A stretch of 64,000 nucleotides of DNA from Granulosicoccus sp. (GCA_020627685.1 JAHDGK010000003.1:16328-80327); one strand, 5' to 3'; shown: positions 54,970-64,000, counted from the first letter of the stretch. A program made the numbers and translations. Notes: a model not told the origin generated them from the sequence alone.

Positions 54970-57312
54970 ATGAGTGATCAAACAAGCGATACAGAAAACA
55001 AAAAAGTCACCGTCTCCGGCCAAGCTGCCCCAGAATCGCTTGCTGAGGCAGCCCTGAATTATCATCGGTACCCTATACCGGGAAAATTAGAAATATCGGC
55101 AACTAAAAATATGGTGAACCAGCGTGACTTGGCGCTGGCTTATTCACCGGGTGTGGCTATCGCGTGTCAGGAAATTGAGCGTGATCCTTTGCAGGCCGCT
55201 GAACTCACGGCGCGCAGTAATTTGGTTGCTGTCATAACCAACGGCACGGCGGTGCTGGGCCTTGGAGCCATCGGTGCGTTGGCGTCAAAGCCTGTCATGG
55301 AAGGTAAGGCAGTTTTATTTAAAAAATTCGCTAATGTCGATGTCTTTGATTTAGAACTGGATACAACAGATGTCGATCGATTCTGCGATGCGGTTGAATT
55401 GCTTGAGCCGACATTCGGTGGCATTAACTTAGAAGACATCAAAGCTCCGGAATGTTTTGTGATTGAAGAGCGTCTGCGTGCGCGAATGAATATCCCGGTA
55501 TTTCATGATGATCAACACGGCACTGCCATTGTTGTCGCTGCCGCTATTCGTAACGGTTTAAAGGTCGCCGGTAAGAATCTTGAGGACATCTCTTTGGTGT
55601 GCTCGGGTGCCGGGGCTGCGGCGCTCGCGTGTTTGAATCTCTTGGTTTATATGGGATTAGATAAAAACAAAGTGACGGTGTGTGATCGTAGCGGGGTGTT
55701 GTACGAAGGACGCAACGAGAACATGAACCCCTACAACTCGCAGTATGCGCGTGACACCAACGCTCGCGAACTTGACGATGTGATTGATGGCGCCGATGTG
55801 TTTTTAGGCTTATCGGCACCTAACGTCATTAGTGGTGAGCAGGTTGCCAGAATGGCAGATTCACCGTTTATTCTTGCACTGGCAAACCCGGATCCGGAGA
55901 TTAGTCCGGATGTAGTTCACGGTGTTCGGGATGATGCCATTATGGCGACGGGGCGATCTGACTATCCTAATCAGGTGAACAATGTGTTGTGTTTTCCGTT
56001 CTTGTTTCGAGGGGCTCTCGATGTCGGGGCGACTGAAATAAATGGTGCTATGCAGGAGGCAGCCGTTGAAGCGATTGCTGACATAGCCACCAAAGAAGCC
56101 TCGGATGTTGTATCGGCCGCTTATGGCGGAAAGCCCTTTAAGTTCGGTCGGGAATATTTGATTCCCAAACCCTTTGATCCGCGCTTGATGATGGAAATTC
56201 CTCAGCGCGTGGCTAAAGCTGCAATGGACAGTGGTGTTGCCACCCGACCTATTGAAGACTTTGATGCCTATCGTCGAAAGCTGCGTAGTTTTGTGTTCCG
56301 TTCAGGCCTCGTTATGAAGCCGATGTTCGAACAGGCACAGGCCAACATTCAGCGAGTGGTGCTTGCTGAAGGAGAGTCTTCACGCGTTTTGAATGCTGTA
56401 CAAATACTGGTTGACGACGCTATTTGTCACCCGGTTATTCTCGGTCGACCTGAAATTATTCAGGCGAAGATTGACGACATGGCCCTGCGTTTAACCATCG
56501 GCACGGGTTTCAGTGTGGTTGATCCTGTCGACAACCCTAACTTTGATGAACATGTCGATGCTTATCACCGATTGATGGAAAGGGCGGGAGTATCGCCTGA
56601 ATACGCAGCGAATGTTATTCGTACACGCCCCACAGCCTTAGGCGCACTGATGGTGCGACGTGGCGAAGCGGATGCTTTAGTGTGTGGTACACAGGGCGCA
56701 TATGCCCGGCACATTCGCTATCTGGTTGACGTTATCGGCGTACATAAAGACTTCAGTGATATCTCTGCACTCATGTTGATGATTCTGGGTACGGGTACGG
56801 TTTTCCTGACAGATACGCACGTTACCGTAAACCCAAGTGCAGAAGAATTAGCAGAGACGGCACACATGGCATCGAAAATCGTTAAACGATTTGGCATGGT
56901 GCCCAAGGTTGGCATGTTGTCACATTCAAACTTCGGTAGCCGAAACAACGAGTCCGCTGTCAAGATGCGACGAGCTGTTCAAATCGTTAAAGAGCGCTAC
57001 CCTGACTTAGCCGTTGAAGGTGAAATGCACGCGGATGCTGCGCTGTCTGAAGAGACACGCAATCGTGTTTTCCCGAATGCGAGCTACACAGGTGGAGCAA
57101 ACTTAATGGTCATGCCCAACCTAGACGCTGCAAACATTACGTACAATATGGTGAAGGCCTTAGGTGACGCGTTGCCTGTGGGTCCCATGCTGATGGGCCT
57201 GGACAAGCCTGCCCACGTGGTGACAGAGTCAACGACGGTGCGTGGTATCGTTAATTTATGTGCAATCGCAGCCGTAGACGCAATTGACTACAAAGCGAAC
57301 AATAAAAGCTAA
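54970..57312 (+). CDS. maeB: NADP-dependent malic enzyme fused to phosphotransacetylase-like domain
   Basis: The 780-residue protein has a malic enzyme half (residues about 20-430: [71 protein letters not shown](P) motif) and a PTA-like half (about 445-770: [22 protein letters not shown]). This is the MaeB architecture; the PTA part usually regulates, not catalyses. It decarboxylates malate to pyruvate with NADPH production. It is close enough to leuA (19 bp) to share its transcript. Confidence 0.94.
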   Translation: MSDQTSDTENKKVTVSGQAAPESLAEAALNYHRYPIPGKLEISATKNMVNQRDLALAYSPGVAIACQEIERDPLQAAELTARSNLVAVITNGTAVLGLGAIGALASKPVMEGKAVLFKKFANVDVFDLELDTTDVDRFCDAVELLEPTFGGINLEDIKAPECFVIEERLRARMNIPVFHDDQHGTAIVVAAAIRNGLKVAGKNLEDISLVCSGAGAAALACLNLLVYMGLDKNKVTVCDRSGVLYEGRNENMNPYNSQYARDTNARELDDVIDGADVFLGLSAPNVISGEQVARMADSPFILALANPDPEISPDVVHGVRDDAIMATGRSDYPNQVNNVLCFPFLFRGALDVGATEINGAMQEAAVEAIADIATKEASDVVSAAYGGKPFKFGREYLIPKPFDPRLMMEIPQRVAKAAMDSGVATRPIEDFDAYRRKLRSFVFRSGLVMKPMFEQAQANIQRVVLAEGESSRVLNAVQILVDDAICHPVILGRPEIIQAKIDDMALRLTIGTGFSVVDPVDNPNFDEHVDAYHRLMERAGVSPEYAANVIRTRPTALGALMVRRGEADALVCGTQGAYARHIRYLVDVIGVHKDFSDISALMLMILGTGTVFLTDTHVTVNPSAEELAETAHMASKIVKRFGMVPKVGMLSHSNFGSRNNESAVKMRRAVQIVKERYPDLAVEGEMHADAALSEETRNRVFPNASYTGGANLMVMPNLDAANITYNMVKALGDALPVGPMLMGLDKPAHVVTESTTVRGIVNLCAIAAVDAIDYKANNKS

Positions 57313-57356
57313 AGACACAAGGTTTGTCGCTAGCTATAACAACCAATGGTTTGTTT

Positions 57357-57704
57357 ATGGAACTTGAGCTCTTCCTGAATCGATTGGAAATGCAACCCAA
57401 GACGGTTGAGTTTCCCGATGTTATCGAGTTGATAAACAGTAAATATACGTTTATCCCTACCGCGTTTCGAAACAATGATATTCACAACGAAGCGGGGCAG
57501 AATACGGGGTCTTGTAAAATATTTGCTTTCGCTCGTTTGCATGAGCTGACTGAAGAGCAAACACTGGCGCTTTTCGGTGCCTTCTATCGGGCTGACGTCT
57601 TAAAAACCCCCGATGGTGATAGCCACCCTAACATTCGGCAGTTTATTAAAACCGGATGGGCCGGGATCGAATTTGATGGCGTGCCTTTACGCGCTAAAAG
57701 CTAA
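57357..57704 (+). CDS. HopJ-family protein
   Basis: The protein (115 residues from ATG 57357; the upstream TTG 57324 is less likely) has the HopJ-type pattern: FPDVIELINSKYTFIPTAFRNNDIHNEAGQNTGSCKIFAFARLHELTEEQTLALFGAFYR. The name comes from a putative type III effector, but the family is widespread in free-living gammaproteobacteria and no secretion genes are here. Its function is unknown. It is convergent with the DUF445 gene. Confidence 0.85.
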   Translation: MELELFLNRLEMQPKTVEFPDVIELINSKYTFIPTAFRNNDIHNEAGQNTGSCKIFAFARLHELTEEQTLALFGAFYRADVLKTPDGDSHPNIRQFIKTGWAGIEFDGVPLRAKS

Positions 57705-57708
57705 GGAG

Positions 57709-58473
57709 TTATAAACCCAGCAGTCCTGCAATTAGGCCGATAATTCCACCAAATACACCACCCCACACAACCAGCCACCCCAGGTGTTCTTTTATCATGC
57801 GTTGCATGATCTCCTTCACCATGTCGGGCGTCATTTCATCGAGTCTTGCACGTAGTAGCTGGTCTAATTTTCCGACGAACTGATCACTACTGGCAGCCTT
57901 GCCGAGCTGCTCTCCAATGGCGGCTTGTATTTTGGGGGATTGAGCAGTCTCTGTTAAAAAATTGCTCATGCGTGCTTTAAACGGTTCTCGCAGAGGCTGA
58001 AGTGCGGCCTCACCACCCACCATGCTGAGCATGGAACCAAAGGACGACTCGACGACTGTGGCCACAAGTTGGTCATAGGCTGCGTCTAAATCAATAGCGT
58101 TGAGCAACGGCTCTATATCGACGGCATCTACTAGAGAGCCTGATGACTGTGGGTCGTCTGATGTTGTTGTTAAATCGTTTTTTGCCGGTGCACTGAGAAG
58201 TCGCTCAACGTTGTCTTTACTGAACAGTTCTTCGTGAACCATTCGTAGTATTCCCGCCTTGAAATCTTCGAAATGCAGGGAGATAACGCCTGATCCGTAC
58301 AAGCCGGGTACGCGCTCAAAAAGCATGTGCACGGCCAGCCAGTTTGTTAAAGCACCTGACAGCGCAAACAAGCCGGTACTCAGTACCAGGGCACTCCAAG
58401 GTTCAGCCACCGCGAAGCTTATTAGTATTAATAACAGCGCCAGCAGATTGGGCGTGAGATGTTTATCCAGCAT
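57709..58473 (-). CDS. DUF445 family membrane protein
   Basis: The 254-residue protein has N-terminal helices (LLALLLILISFAVAEPW and LVLSTGLFALSGALTNWLAVHMLFERVPGLYGSG) and a C-terminal helix pair ending in LGWLVVWGGVFGGIIGLIAGLLGL, with a charged helical middle. This is the DUF445 (YjiN-like) pattern. It is 27 bp downstream of the betaine-homocysteine methyltransferase gene and may share a transcript. Confidence 0.83.
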   Translation of the reverse strand: MLDKHLTPNLLALLLILISFAVAEPWSALVLSTGLFALSGALTNWLAVHMLFERVPGLYGSGVISLHFEDFKAGILRMVHEELFSKDNVERLLSAPAKNDLTTTSDDPQSSGSLVDAVDIEPLLNAIDLDAAYDQLVATVVESSFGSMLSMVGGEAALQPLREPFKARMSNFLTETAQSPKIQAAIGEQLGKAASSDQFVGKLDQLLRARLDEMTPDMVKEIMQRMIKEHLGWLVVWGGVFGGIIGLIAGLLGL

Positions 58474-58500
58474 AGGCAGGATTTTACTCGCTATGACTCA

Positions 58501-59556
58501 CTATTTGGGGCGTCTTCTCCGAGAAGTCCGACTACCACGACCAGAGGCTGAGCCGCCTTCAATCGATAAATCGCCCGCCATTTGAGCTCTTGCGCCTTGT
58601 GATAACTCACCCAGTGTTTCGGTGATGGCTTCGATGGAAGGGGAATCACCTTTTTGGTAAGTATCAATCGCATCGCGCATGGCTTTGACATGTACAGGCG
58701 TGGTGCCACAACAACCACCAATAATTGAAGCTCCAGCGTTAGCTGACAGCACAGCGTACTCGGCCATGAGTTCCGGTGTGCCGCTATACACAATTTTTCC
58801 GTCTACATAGTCCGGGATACCACAGTTGGCTTTAGCAACCAGTGCTGGACGTGATTCCATCGAGTCCGCAGCGTTCACCAGATTGCATACAGCCGCAACC
58901 ACTTCAGATGCACCAACACCGCAGTTACTGCCAATGGCGGTGATGTGGGCATCAAGTCCGGTACTGATCTTTAGAGTTTCTGCAGGGGTTAGCCCCATCA
59001 TGGTGCGGCCGTTAGTGTCGATACTGACGGTATAGACAAGCGGTAGGCCGACATCGGCGGCGCCCAAAACAGCAGCCTCAATCTCTTCCGCCGATGATAT
59101 CGTCTCAATCCATAAAATATCGGCACCACCATCAGCGAGCGCTTTGCCTTGTTCGGCGAAAGCTTGGCGAGCTTCATCGATACTCACTGGCCCGTTAGGC
59201 GCGAGAATTTCCCCGGTGGGTCCCATCGAACCTGCGACTAACACTGTTTTGTCTGATTTATCGGCCTCAGCTCGAGCCAGTTCTGCGGCACGGCTGTTCA
59301 GTTCGTGAACGCGATGCGAAGAATCATGCAAGGCCAGTCGAAAATGGGTACCGCCAAAACTGTTGGTCAAAATGATGTCCGAACCTGCTTCGACAAAAGA
59401 GCGGTGGAGGTTACTGATACGATCTGGATGATCAATATTCCACAGCTCTGGCGCATCACCGGTTTGCAAGCCAACGTCAAATAGATTTGTACCAGTGGCA
59501 CCATCAGCAAGCAGCAGGCCTTTTTCTTCGAGTAATTCTTGAAGTTTATTTGTCAT
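58501..59556 (-). CDS. Betaine-homocysteine S-methyltransferase-like protein
   Basis: The 351-residue protein is a Zn-dependent homocysteine S-methyltransferase: LLLADGATGTNLFDVGL at the N-terminus and zinc cysteines Cys212 (GSNCGVG), Cys282 and Cys283 (GGCCGTT). Length and the N-terminal text match bacterial Bmt-type enzymes that use glycine betaine and feed methionine. The last 18 residues are Gly/Ser/Arg-rich, ending RRRRPK. The adjacent MttB and GbdR-like genes support a methylamine role. It is divergent from the phosphatase gene. Confidence 0.86.
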   Translation of the reverse strand: MTNKLQELLEEKGLLLADGATGTNLFDVGLQTGDAPELWNIDHPDRISNLHRSFVEAGSDIILTNSFGGTHFRLALHDSSHRVHELNSRAAELARAEADKSDKTVLVAGSMGPTGEILAPNGPVSIDEARQAFAEQGKALADGGADILWIETISSAEEIEAAVLGAADVGLPLVYTVSIDTNGRTMMGLTPAETLKISTGLDAHITAIGSNCGVGASEVVAAVCNLVNAADSMESRPALVAKANCGIPDYVDGKIVYSGTPELMAEYAVLSANAGASIIGGCCGTTPVHVKAMRDAIDTYQKGDSPSIEAITETLGELSQGARAQMAGDLSIEGGSASGRGSRTSRRRRPK

Positions 59557-59929
59557 AATGAGGAGGTTAGCATGCGCGCGGCAGGCCTTATCGCGGAACC
59601 GCAGGTTACATGTATGCTATGACACAGATGCAATAATCGCTAGCCGGGTTTCCCCAGTGACTATTCTGATCCGGGATGCATTGGGTGCCGATCTGTAGTT
59701 GGAGTAGGGTGCTGAACTCAATAGTGCACATGTTATCTGAGCGATTTTGCCGCTCTTGTGCTTCGCCTGTTCAGCCGATAGATTTTGTATGGTTCTTTTT
59801 TCAGACTTTTTATGAACGGTATCTCGACAGTCAGAGGTTTTTTAATCAGGAAATTTAACCTGTTTAAAACCGTTTTATTTTTCATTCGCACCTCCGGGTG
59901 CATCTACAGAATTAGGCGTAGCTGCTGAT
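59557..59929. other. Divergent intergenic region with a small SD-preceded ORF
   Basis: The 373-bp spacer holds promoters for the methyltransferase and the phosphatase. On the plus strand a perfect AGGAGG (59561-59566) is followed after 5 nt by ATG at 59572 and a 16-codon frame MRAAGLIAEPQVTCML ending at 59622. Its role is unknown; it may be coincidental. The second half is T-rich (59789-59880). No SAM or SAH riboswitch motif was recognised. Confidence 0.4.
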
Positions 59930-60484
59930 ATGTTATTTGGACTTGGTAAGCCGCCACAAGCGAACCTCATCACGACAATACCGGTCCCCGGATCAGTGGG
60001 TTGTATAGGGATGGTTGCCTGCCCCGGTACCCGTATCGATAAACCCCCGACGGGTAACAAACGTTTGTTACAAACCGATCTGGACGAGATTGTTGAGTGG
60101 GGGGCCAATGGGATCTTATGTCTGGTAGAGCCGCATGAGCTGACCATGAATAAGGTGGAAGGCCTGCCGGCAGCTGCTCAAAACGCGGGCATCTGGTGGA
60201 AGCATCTACCCATTATCGACATGGATATCCCCAATCAGGAGTTCGAGGACGTTTGGGCCGTAGAGGGTGAACGTATTCGTCACGCATTGCGTATTGGTGA
60301 ACGGGTTATTATTCATTGTTATGCGGGTCTTGGTCGGACGGGCATGATTGCGGCTCGCATCCTCGTGGAATTTGGTGTCGAGCCTGAGCAGGCAATTCGT
60401 CGTGTACGTCGTGAAAACAGGCGGCGCATTCAAAATAAGGCGCAAGCCAATTTTGTTCGTAGTTGTTATTCACTGGTCGATTAG
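59930..60484 (+). CDS. Dual-specificity protein phosphatase family protein
   Basis: The 184-residue protein has the cysteine phosphatase loop HCYAGLGRTG with Cys130 and Arg136, and an upstream LPIIDMDIPN with Asp97 or Asp99 as likely general acid. It resembles the bacterial CDKN3-like group. It sits between the betaine methyltransferase and MttB genes, 146 bp before the latter. Substrate and pathway are unknown. Confidence 0.85.
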   Translation: MLFGLGKPPQANLITTIPVPGSVGCIGMVACPGTRIDKPPTGNKRLLQTDLDEIVEWGANGILCLVEPHELTMNKVEGLPAAAQNAGIWWKHLPIIDMDIPNQEFEDVWAVEGERIRHALRIGERVIIHCYAGLGRTGMIAARILVEFGVEPEQAIRRVRRENRRRIQNKAQANFVRSCYSLVD

Positions 60485-60630
60485 TCATAGGAAAATAGCG
60501 CCATTCGGCAAAATGCCTCGCATCCCATAGTTAAGGTCGCTGAGTGCTATGCCCGCGTCGCTAGGTGCAACACGCAAGCCCGGTTAGAAGGGCCATCATT
60601 CAGCGATTAACGGATTGGAAGGTTACGCAT

Positions 60631-62196
60631 ATGAGTACCACAGGATCTAGCCCCCGCCGCGGTAGAAGAGGCGGTGGTCGCGAGGCAAAACGCGCTAGAG
60701 CATCGGCTAGCGGTCCTGTTGCGCCATACATAAAACGCAATATTCCTTTCGTTGACATCATCAATGAAGAGGGCCTTGAACTCATCGAGCGGAATGCCGA
60801 CACCATTCTTGAAGAAATCGGTATCGATTTCCGTGATGATGCTGAAGCGTTGGATATGTGGCGTGAAGCAGGTGCCGATGTTCAAGGAGAGCGGGTACGA
60901 TTTCCTCGTGGTTTGTGTCGCAAGCTCATCACAGATAGTGCGCCTGCGCAATTTACCCAGTACGCTCGAAACGCTGAGCGTTCAGTGGTTATCGGAGGCA
61001 ATAACACGGTCATGGTACCGGCCTACGGGCCTCCGTTCGTACACGACCTTGATAAGGGCAGACGATACGCCACCATCGAGGACTTCCAGAATTTTGTAAA
61101 GCTTGCCTATTCGAGTAATTCCTTGCATCACTCGGGTGGAACTGTGTGTGAGCCGGTGGACTTACCGGTAAATAAGCGGCATTTCGACATGGTGTATGCG
61201 CACATGCGTTATTCGGATAAACCCTTTATGGGGTCCGTGACCGCACCTGAGCGGGCTCAGGACACGGTCGATATGGCGAAAATTCTGTTCGGCGATGATT
61301 GGATTAATCCGGAAACCGGTCAAGAAAGAACGGTGGTCGTGAATTTGATCAACGCCAATTCACCGATGACGTTTGATGACACCATGCTGGGCGCCGCAAA
61401 GGTGTACGCACGAGCCAATCAAGGATGTATCGTATCCCCGTTTATCCTGGCCGGTGCGATGTCGCCGGTAACTGTTGCTGGAACGGCTGCGCAAATTCTC
61501 GCTGAGGCAATGGCCGGAATGGCATTTGTTCAGTTGGTTCGCCCTGGCGCGCCTGTGGTGTTTGGCACTTTTGCCAGCTCAGTGTCTATGCAGTCCGGTG
61601 CTCCCACATTCGGTTCTCCGGAGCCTACGCAGGTTATGTATATTTGCGCAGCTCTGGCGCGGCGTCTCAAAGTGCCGTTCAGAAGTGGCGGTGGACTATG
61701 TGCTTCTAAACTACCCGATGCTCAGGCAGCGTACGAAGCTGCTAATACTCTGCAGTCAGCAGCCATGGCAGGCGTAAATTTCATGTTGCACACTGCAGGG
61801 TGGTTGGAAGGCGGTCTTGCAATGGGTTATGAAAAATTCATGATGGATGCGGATCAGGCGAGCATGCTGGCTGTGCTGTTGGGTGGAGTCGATCTGTCAG
61901 AAAATGGGCAGGCCCTTGACGCGCTTCGAGAGGTTGGGCCCGGCAATCACTTTTTGGGTTGCGCACATACTCAGAGCAACTTTCAAAGTGCTTTCTGGCG
62001 CTCAGAGATCTCGGACAATAACAGCTTCGAACAGTGGGAATCTGAAGGTTCTCTGGATGCTGCACAGCGCGCCAACGGCAAGTGGAAGACGGCATTAGCC
62101 GAATATCAAGCGCCTGCGCTTGATGTGGCGGTCGATGAAGCACTGCAAGCGTTCATAAAAATGCGAAAAGACTCTTTTCCTGACGCTAATTATTAG
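60631..62196 (+). CDS. MttB-family trimethylamine/betaine methyltransferase (non-pyrrolysine)
   Basis: From ATG 60631 the protein has 521 residues and the MttB family barrel: FVDIINEEGLELIERNADTILEEIGIDFRDDAEAL, HSGGTVCEPVDLP, GGGLCASKLPDAQAAYEAANTLQSA. The frame is open throughout, with no internal amber codon, so it belongs to the non-pyrrolysine (MtgB-like) group that demethylates glycine betaine or other quaternary amines. The N-terminus is Arg/Gly-rich (SSPRRGRRGGGREAKRARAS), as in many relatives. No corrinoid protein gene is adjacent. A GTG at 60565 in frame is rejected. Confidence 0.87.
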   Translation: MSTTGSSPRRGRRGGGREAKRARASASGPVAPYIKRNIPFVDIINEEGLELIERNADTILEEIGIDFRDDAEALDMWREAGADVQGERVRFPRGLCRKLITDSAPAQFTQYARNAERSVVIGGNNTVMVPAYGPPFVHDLDKGRRYATIEDFQNFVKLAYSSNSLHHSGGTVCEPVDLPVNKRHFDMVYAHMRYSDKPFMGSVTAPERAQDTVDMAKILFGDDWINPETGQERTVVVNLINANSPMTFDDTMLGAAKVYARANQGCIVSPFILAGAMSPVTVAGTAAQILAEAMAGMAFVQLVRPGAPVVFGTFASSVSMQSGAPTFGSPEPTQVMYICAALARRLKVPFRSGGGLCASKLPDAQAAYEAANTLQSAAMAGVNFMLHTAGWLEGGLAMGYEKFMMDADQASMLAVLLGGVDLSENGQALDALREVGPGNHFLGCAHTQSNFQSAFWRSEISDNNSFEQWESEGSLDAAQRANGKWKTALAEYQAPALDVAVDEALQAFIKMRKDSFPDANY

Positions 62197-62217
62197 TCAC
62201 ACTCCGGTATAAAGGAG

Positions 62218-62238
62218 CAGGGCTGACAAACGGCCCTG
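62218..62238 (+). terminator. Small hairpin after the mttB-like gene
   Basis: CAGGGC and GCCCTG form a 6-bp stem with a 9-nt loop 22 bp after the stop. No T-tract follows, so it is only a weak terminator or mRNA-end candidate. Confidence 0.3.
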
Positions 62239-62289
62239 TTCAACTGTCAACGCCTGAGTGTTTTGGTCAATGATCTACCTGTTCAAACA

Positions 62290-63306
62290 ATGATCGGCTC
62301 CGCCGAGACAACAACGCGCATCGGATTTTATTTGGTGCCGAATTTCTCCATGCTGGCGTTTAGCAGCGCATTGGAAGCTCTGCGTATGGCGAACCACAAT
62401 AGTGGTCATGTCCTATATCGCTGGAGCCTGATTTCGTCCGATGGTGCAAACGTGGTCAGCAGTAGTGGTATTGAATTCCCCGTCACTCAAAGCGCTGGTT
62501 CACGTGATACCTACGATGCCGTATTCGTTTGCGGTGGCATTAATGTCCATCTGGTTCATGATGAGTTGGGTATGCAGTGGTTCAAACAGCTGGATAAGCA
62601 AGGTTGCGTGCTTGGTGCGATTTGTACCGGTACCTACCTGTTGGCGCGAGCGGAACTACTGAACGATTACCGGTGCACGATTCACTGGGAAAATCTGGCG
62701 GCTGCGCGTGAAGAATTTCCACAGTTGGTTATCTCGTCTGAGCTGTTTGAAATCGATCGCAATCGATATACCTGCGCTGGCGGAACAGCGCCGTTGGATA
62801 TGATGCTGAGCGAGATTAGAGCTCGTCATAGTTCGGCACTGGCGACGCGCATTTCCGAGCAGTTTATGTGTGAGCGTATTCGAGACCAAAACGATCGACA
62901 GCGGGTTCCGTTGACGCAACGTATAGGGGCGAATCAGCCTAAATTAGCCGAGGCGGTTTCCTTGATGGAGGCCAATATCGAAGAGCCCATGACGCTGGAT
63001 GAGCTGTCTCACCATGTCGGTTTGTCGAGAAGGCAGTTAGAGCGATTGTTCCAGCGCTATCTTCACTGTGTGCCCACTCGTTACTACTTGGAACTACGGT
63101 TAGAACGAGCGCGCCAATTACTGTTGCAAAGTAGTATGCCCATTGTTGACATCGCTCTGGCGTGCGGCTTTATTTCGGCACCGCACTTCTCAAAGTGTTA
63201 TCGGGATACTTTCTCATTGCCACCTCGGGATGAGAGGCGGCGTGCAGCTGGGCTACTTAGTGATAATCGCACCAATACAAAACTGGGTAAGCGCGGATTT
63301 ATATAG
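62290..63306 (+). CDS. GlxA-family (DJ-1/PfpI + AraC) regulator, GbdR-like
   Basis: The protein (338 residues from ATG 62290; TTG 62263 is possible) has an amidase-like DJ-1/PfpI sensor domain (IGFYLVPNFSMLAFSSALEALRMANH at about 11-36; LGAICTGTYLLARAELL) and a C-terminal AraC domain with two HTH units (EEPMTLDELSHHVGLSRRQLERLFQRYL; MPIVDIALACGFISAPHFSKCYRD). GbdR and CdhR of Pseudomonas, regulators of glycine betaine and carnitine catabolism, have this layout. Next to BHMT and MttB genes it probably activates betaine use. Confidence 0.88.
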   Translation: MIGSAETTTRIGFYLVPNFSMLAFSSALEALRMANHNSGHVLYRWSLISSDGANVVSSSGIEFPVTQSAGSRDTYDAVFVCGGINVHLVHDELGMQWFKQLDKQGCVLGAICTGTYLLARAELLNDYRCTIHWENLAAAREEFPQLVISSELFEIDRNRYTCAGGTAPLDMMLSEIRARHSSALATRISEQFMCERIRDQNDRQRVPLTQRIGANQPKLAEAVSLMEANIEEPMTLDELSHHVGLSRRQLERLFQRYLHCVPTRYYLELRLERARQLLLQSSMPIVDIALACGFISAPHFSKCYRDTFSLPPRDERRRAAGLLSDNRTNTKLGKRGFI

Positions 63307-63754
63307 TCGACAATATAAGCAGTTCGTAGACAATCAGCCCTGAGTAAAGACCCACGAAGGTTGCGAGAATAGATCGGGCTCTCCAGCGATTAAACACTAG
63401 GACGTTTCCGGTGGCTATTAGTAGCACTGCCGGTACCGCTGTAAGGGTCATCTTGACGACGGTGAATGTAAAGACGCTGTGTTGTAGCAGCGCATTCATA
63501 ACCGGGTTTACTTCAGTGCCACCGTTGGCAAGGATGGTCAGGGTGAACAGTGAGTCCATGATCGACAGAATCATCAACGCGATGCCCATGCAAACCGCGC
63601 CTGTATCCAGCCTATCTAGAACCGGATATTGACGGTCCTCGCTACGACGCCCTTGCATGCGTCGCGGGCTGTTCAAACATTGCCTGAGCGTGGTCAATGT
63701 GTACGTTCGCCTCTCGAGGCTCACGCGCTTATCTGATGCTATTGAACTATTCAT
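63299..63754 (-). CDS. DUF5658 membrane protein
   Basis: The 151-residue protein has four predicted helices after a basic N-terminus (SDKRVSLERRTYTLTTLRQCLNSPRRMQGRRS) and the DUF5658 core LDTGAVCMGIALMILSIMDSLFTLTILANGGTEVNPVMNALL, with the conserved D-x-x-x-T-L and E-x-NP residues. Function is unknown. Its last 8 bp overlap the end of the convergent GbdR-like gene. Confidence 0.8.
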   Translation of the reverse strand: MNSSIASDKRVSLERRTYTLTTLRQCLNSPRRMQGRRSEDRQYPVLDRLDTGAVCMGIALMILSIMDSLFTLTILANGGTEVNPVMNALLQHSVFTFTVVKMTLTAVPAVLLIATGNVLVFNRWRARSILATFVGLYSGLIVYELLILSTI

Positions 63755-64000
63755 ACCCCCAGTTTATTCCCCCCACCGGGTCGGACCATGATAGGTCTCT
63801 AATAAATAAGAGATCCAGCCTCGGAAATAGCCATTTTCGTGGCTTAATTCGCCTTTTTAGGTGCTTGTGAGGTCAGTTTAAAAGTGCACAGACGGGAGTA
63901 AGTGGAGCGTTAAACCGGCCGATTTGATAGGGAAAAGCACAGATTAAGGGCAAAAAAGGTTTTGAGAAAATGCTTTTATTTATGAAAATCATGGGGTTAG
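63755..64000. other. Non-coding right end of window
   Basis: The last 246 bp hold the upstream region of the DUF5658 gene and no complete gene. A plus-strand frame starting at ATG 63970 (MLLFMKIMGL to the edge) is open at the window end but too short to judge. The stretch 63900-64000 is AT-rich. Confidence 0.3.

Noticed and set aside
59557..59640. SAM or SAH riboswitch upstream of the BHMT-like gene
   Set aside because: None of the conserved core sequences of these riboswitch classes were found on the minus strand.
60631..62196. Pyrrolysine-type MttB
   Set aside because: The frame has no internal TAG and no pyl genes are nearby, so the non-pyrrolysine group is assigned.
63970..64000. Start of a gene at the right edge (ATG 63970 or 63982)
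   Set aside because: Only ten codons are visible and no convincing ribosome binding site precedes them.

Overview
The window reads as a chromosome segment from a marine heterotrophic proteobacterium, most likely a gammaproteobacterium. This is an inference from gene content: DUF3820, HopJ-family, DUF445 and DUF5658 proteins, a MaeB-type malic enzyme, a GbdR-like GlxA regulator, and many transporters and enzymes for quaternary amines and algal-type galactosides. No rRNA, tRNA, transposase, integrase or CRISPR array was seen. Most of the DNA is densely coding, with many 4-bp overlaps between genes.

Layout. (1) 1-11.3 kb: a divergent Wzx/Wzy-type exopolysaccharide locus. The leftward arm holds a flippase, a GT2 glycosyltransferase, a sulfotransferase, a TagA-family/sugar-phosphate transferase fusion and a nucleotidyltransferase-like protein cut by the window edge. 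The rightward arm holds a STAS protein, an outer-membrane export lipoprotein, a chain-length protein without a kinase domain and a Wzy/ligase-like membrane protein. (2) 11.3-16.9 kb: a SRPBCC/ArsR pair with a clear autoregulatory promoter, an isolated molybdopterin oxidoreductase, a YHS protein, a DMT exporter and a secreted protein of unknown role. (3) 17-27 kb: two divergent arms around an RpiR-type regulator. One encodes a dimethylglycine-dehydrogenase-like flavoprotein, an MDR dehydrogenase, an enolase-superfamily enzyme, a class III aminotransferase, a rhodanese, a VOC protein and a DUF1272 protein. The other encodes the regulator, a CntA/GbcA-like Rieske oxygenase and a CMD-family protein. 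Together they look like a catabolic pathway for an N-methylated amino acid, possibly proline betaine or hydroxyproline betaine. (4) 27.3-35 kb: a repeat-containing membrane protein, LivHMGF-type ABC genes without a binding protein, a DMT transporter, and an OtnK/LtnD-type four-carbon acid-sugar pair.

(5) 35-47.1 kb: a galactoside utilisation locus. A leftward operon (alpha-galactosidase, galK, galT, GH42 beta-galactosidase, then a sugar ABC binding protein and two permeases) faces a divergent IclR regulator and a UgpC/MalK-type ATPase. Consensus promoter hexamers and an IclR-type 15-bp palindrome precede the operon. (6) 47-53 kb: a class III aminotransferase, a histidine phosphatase, an adjacent pair of degenerate signalling proteins (pseudo-receiver and pseudo GGDEF-EAL), a GlsB/YeaQ-like membrane protein, a DMT transporter and a DUF3820 protein. 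(7) 53-58.5 kb: leuA with a leucine-rich leader peptide, maeB, a HopJ-family protein and DUF445. (8) 58.5-63.3 kb: a second methylamine locus with a betaine-homocysteine methyltransferase, a dual-specificity phosphatase, a non-pyrrolysine MttB-family methyltransferase and a GbdR-like regulator, followed by a DUF5658 membrane protein.

Overall, the genes suggest a cell that scavenges methylated osmolytes and galactosides, typical of algal material, and makes a possibly sulfated exopolysaccharide. Organism identity and all substrate assignments are inferences from family and context; no database search was possible.
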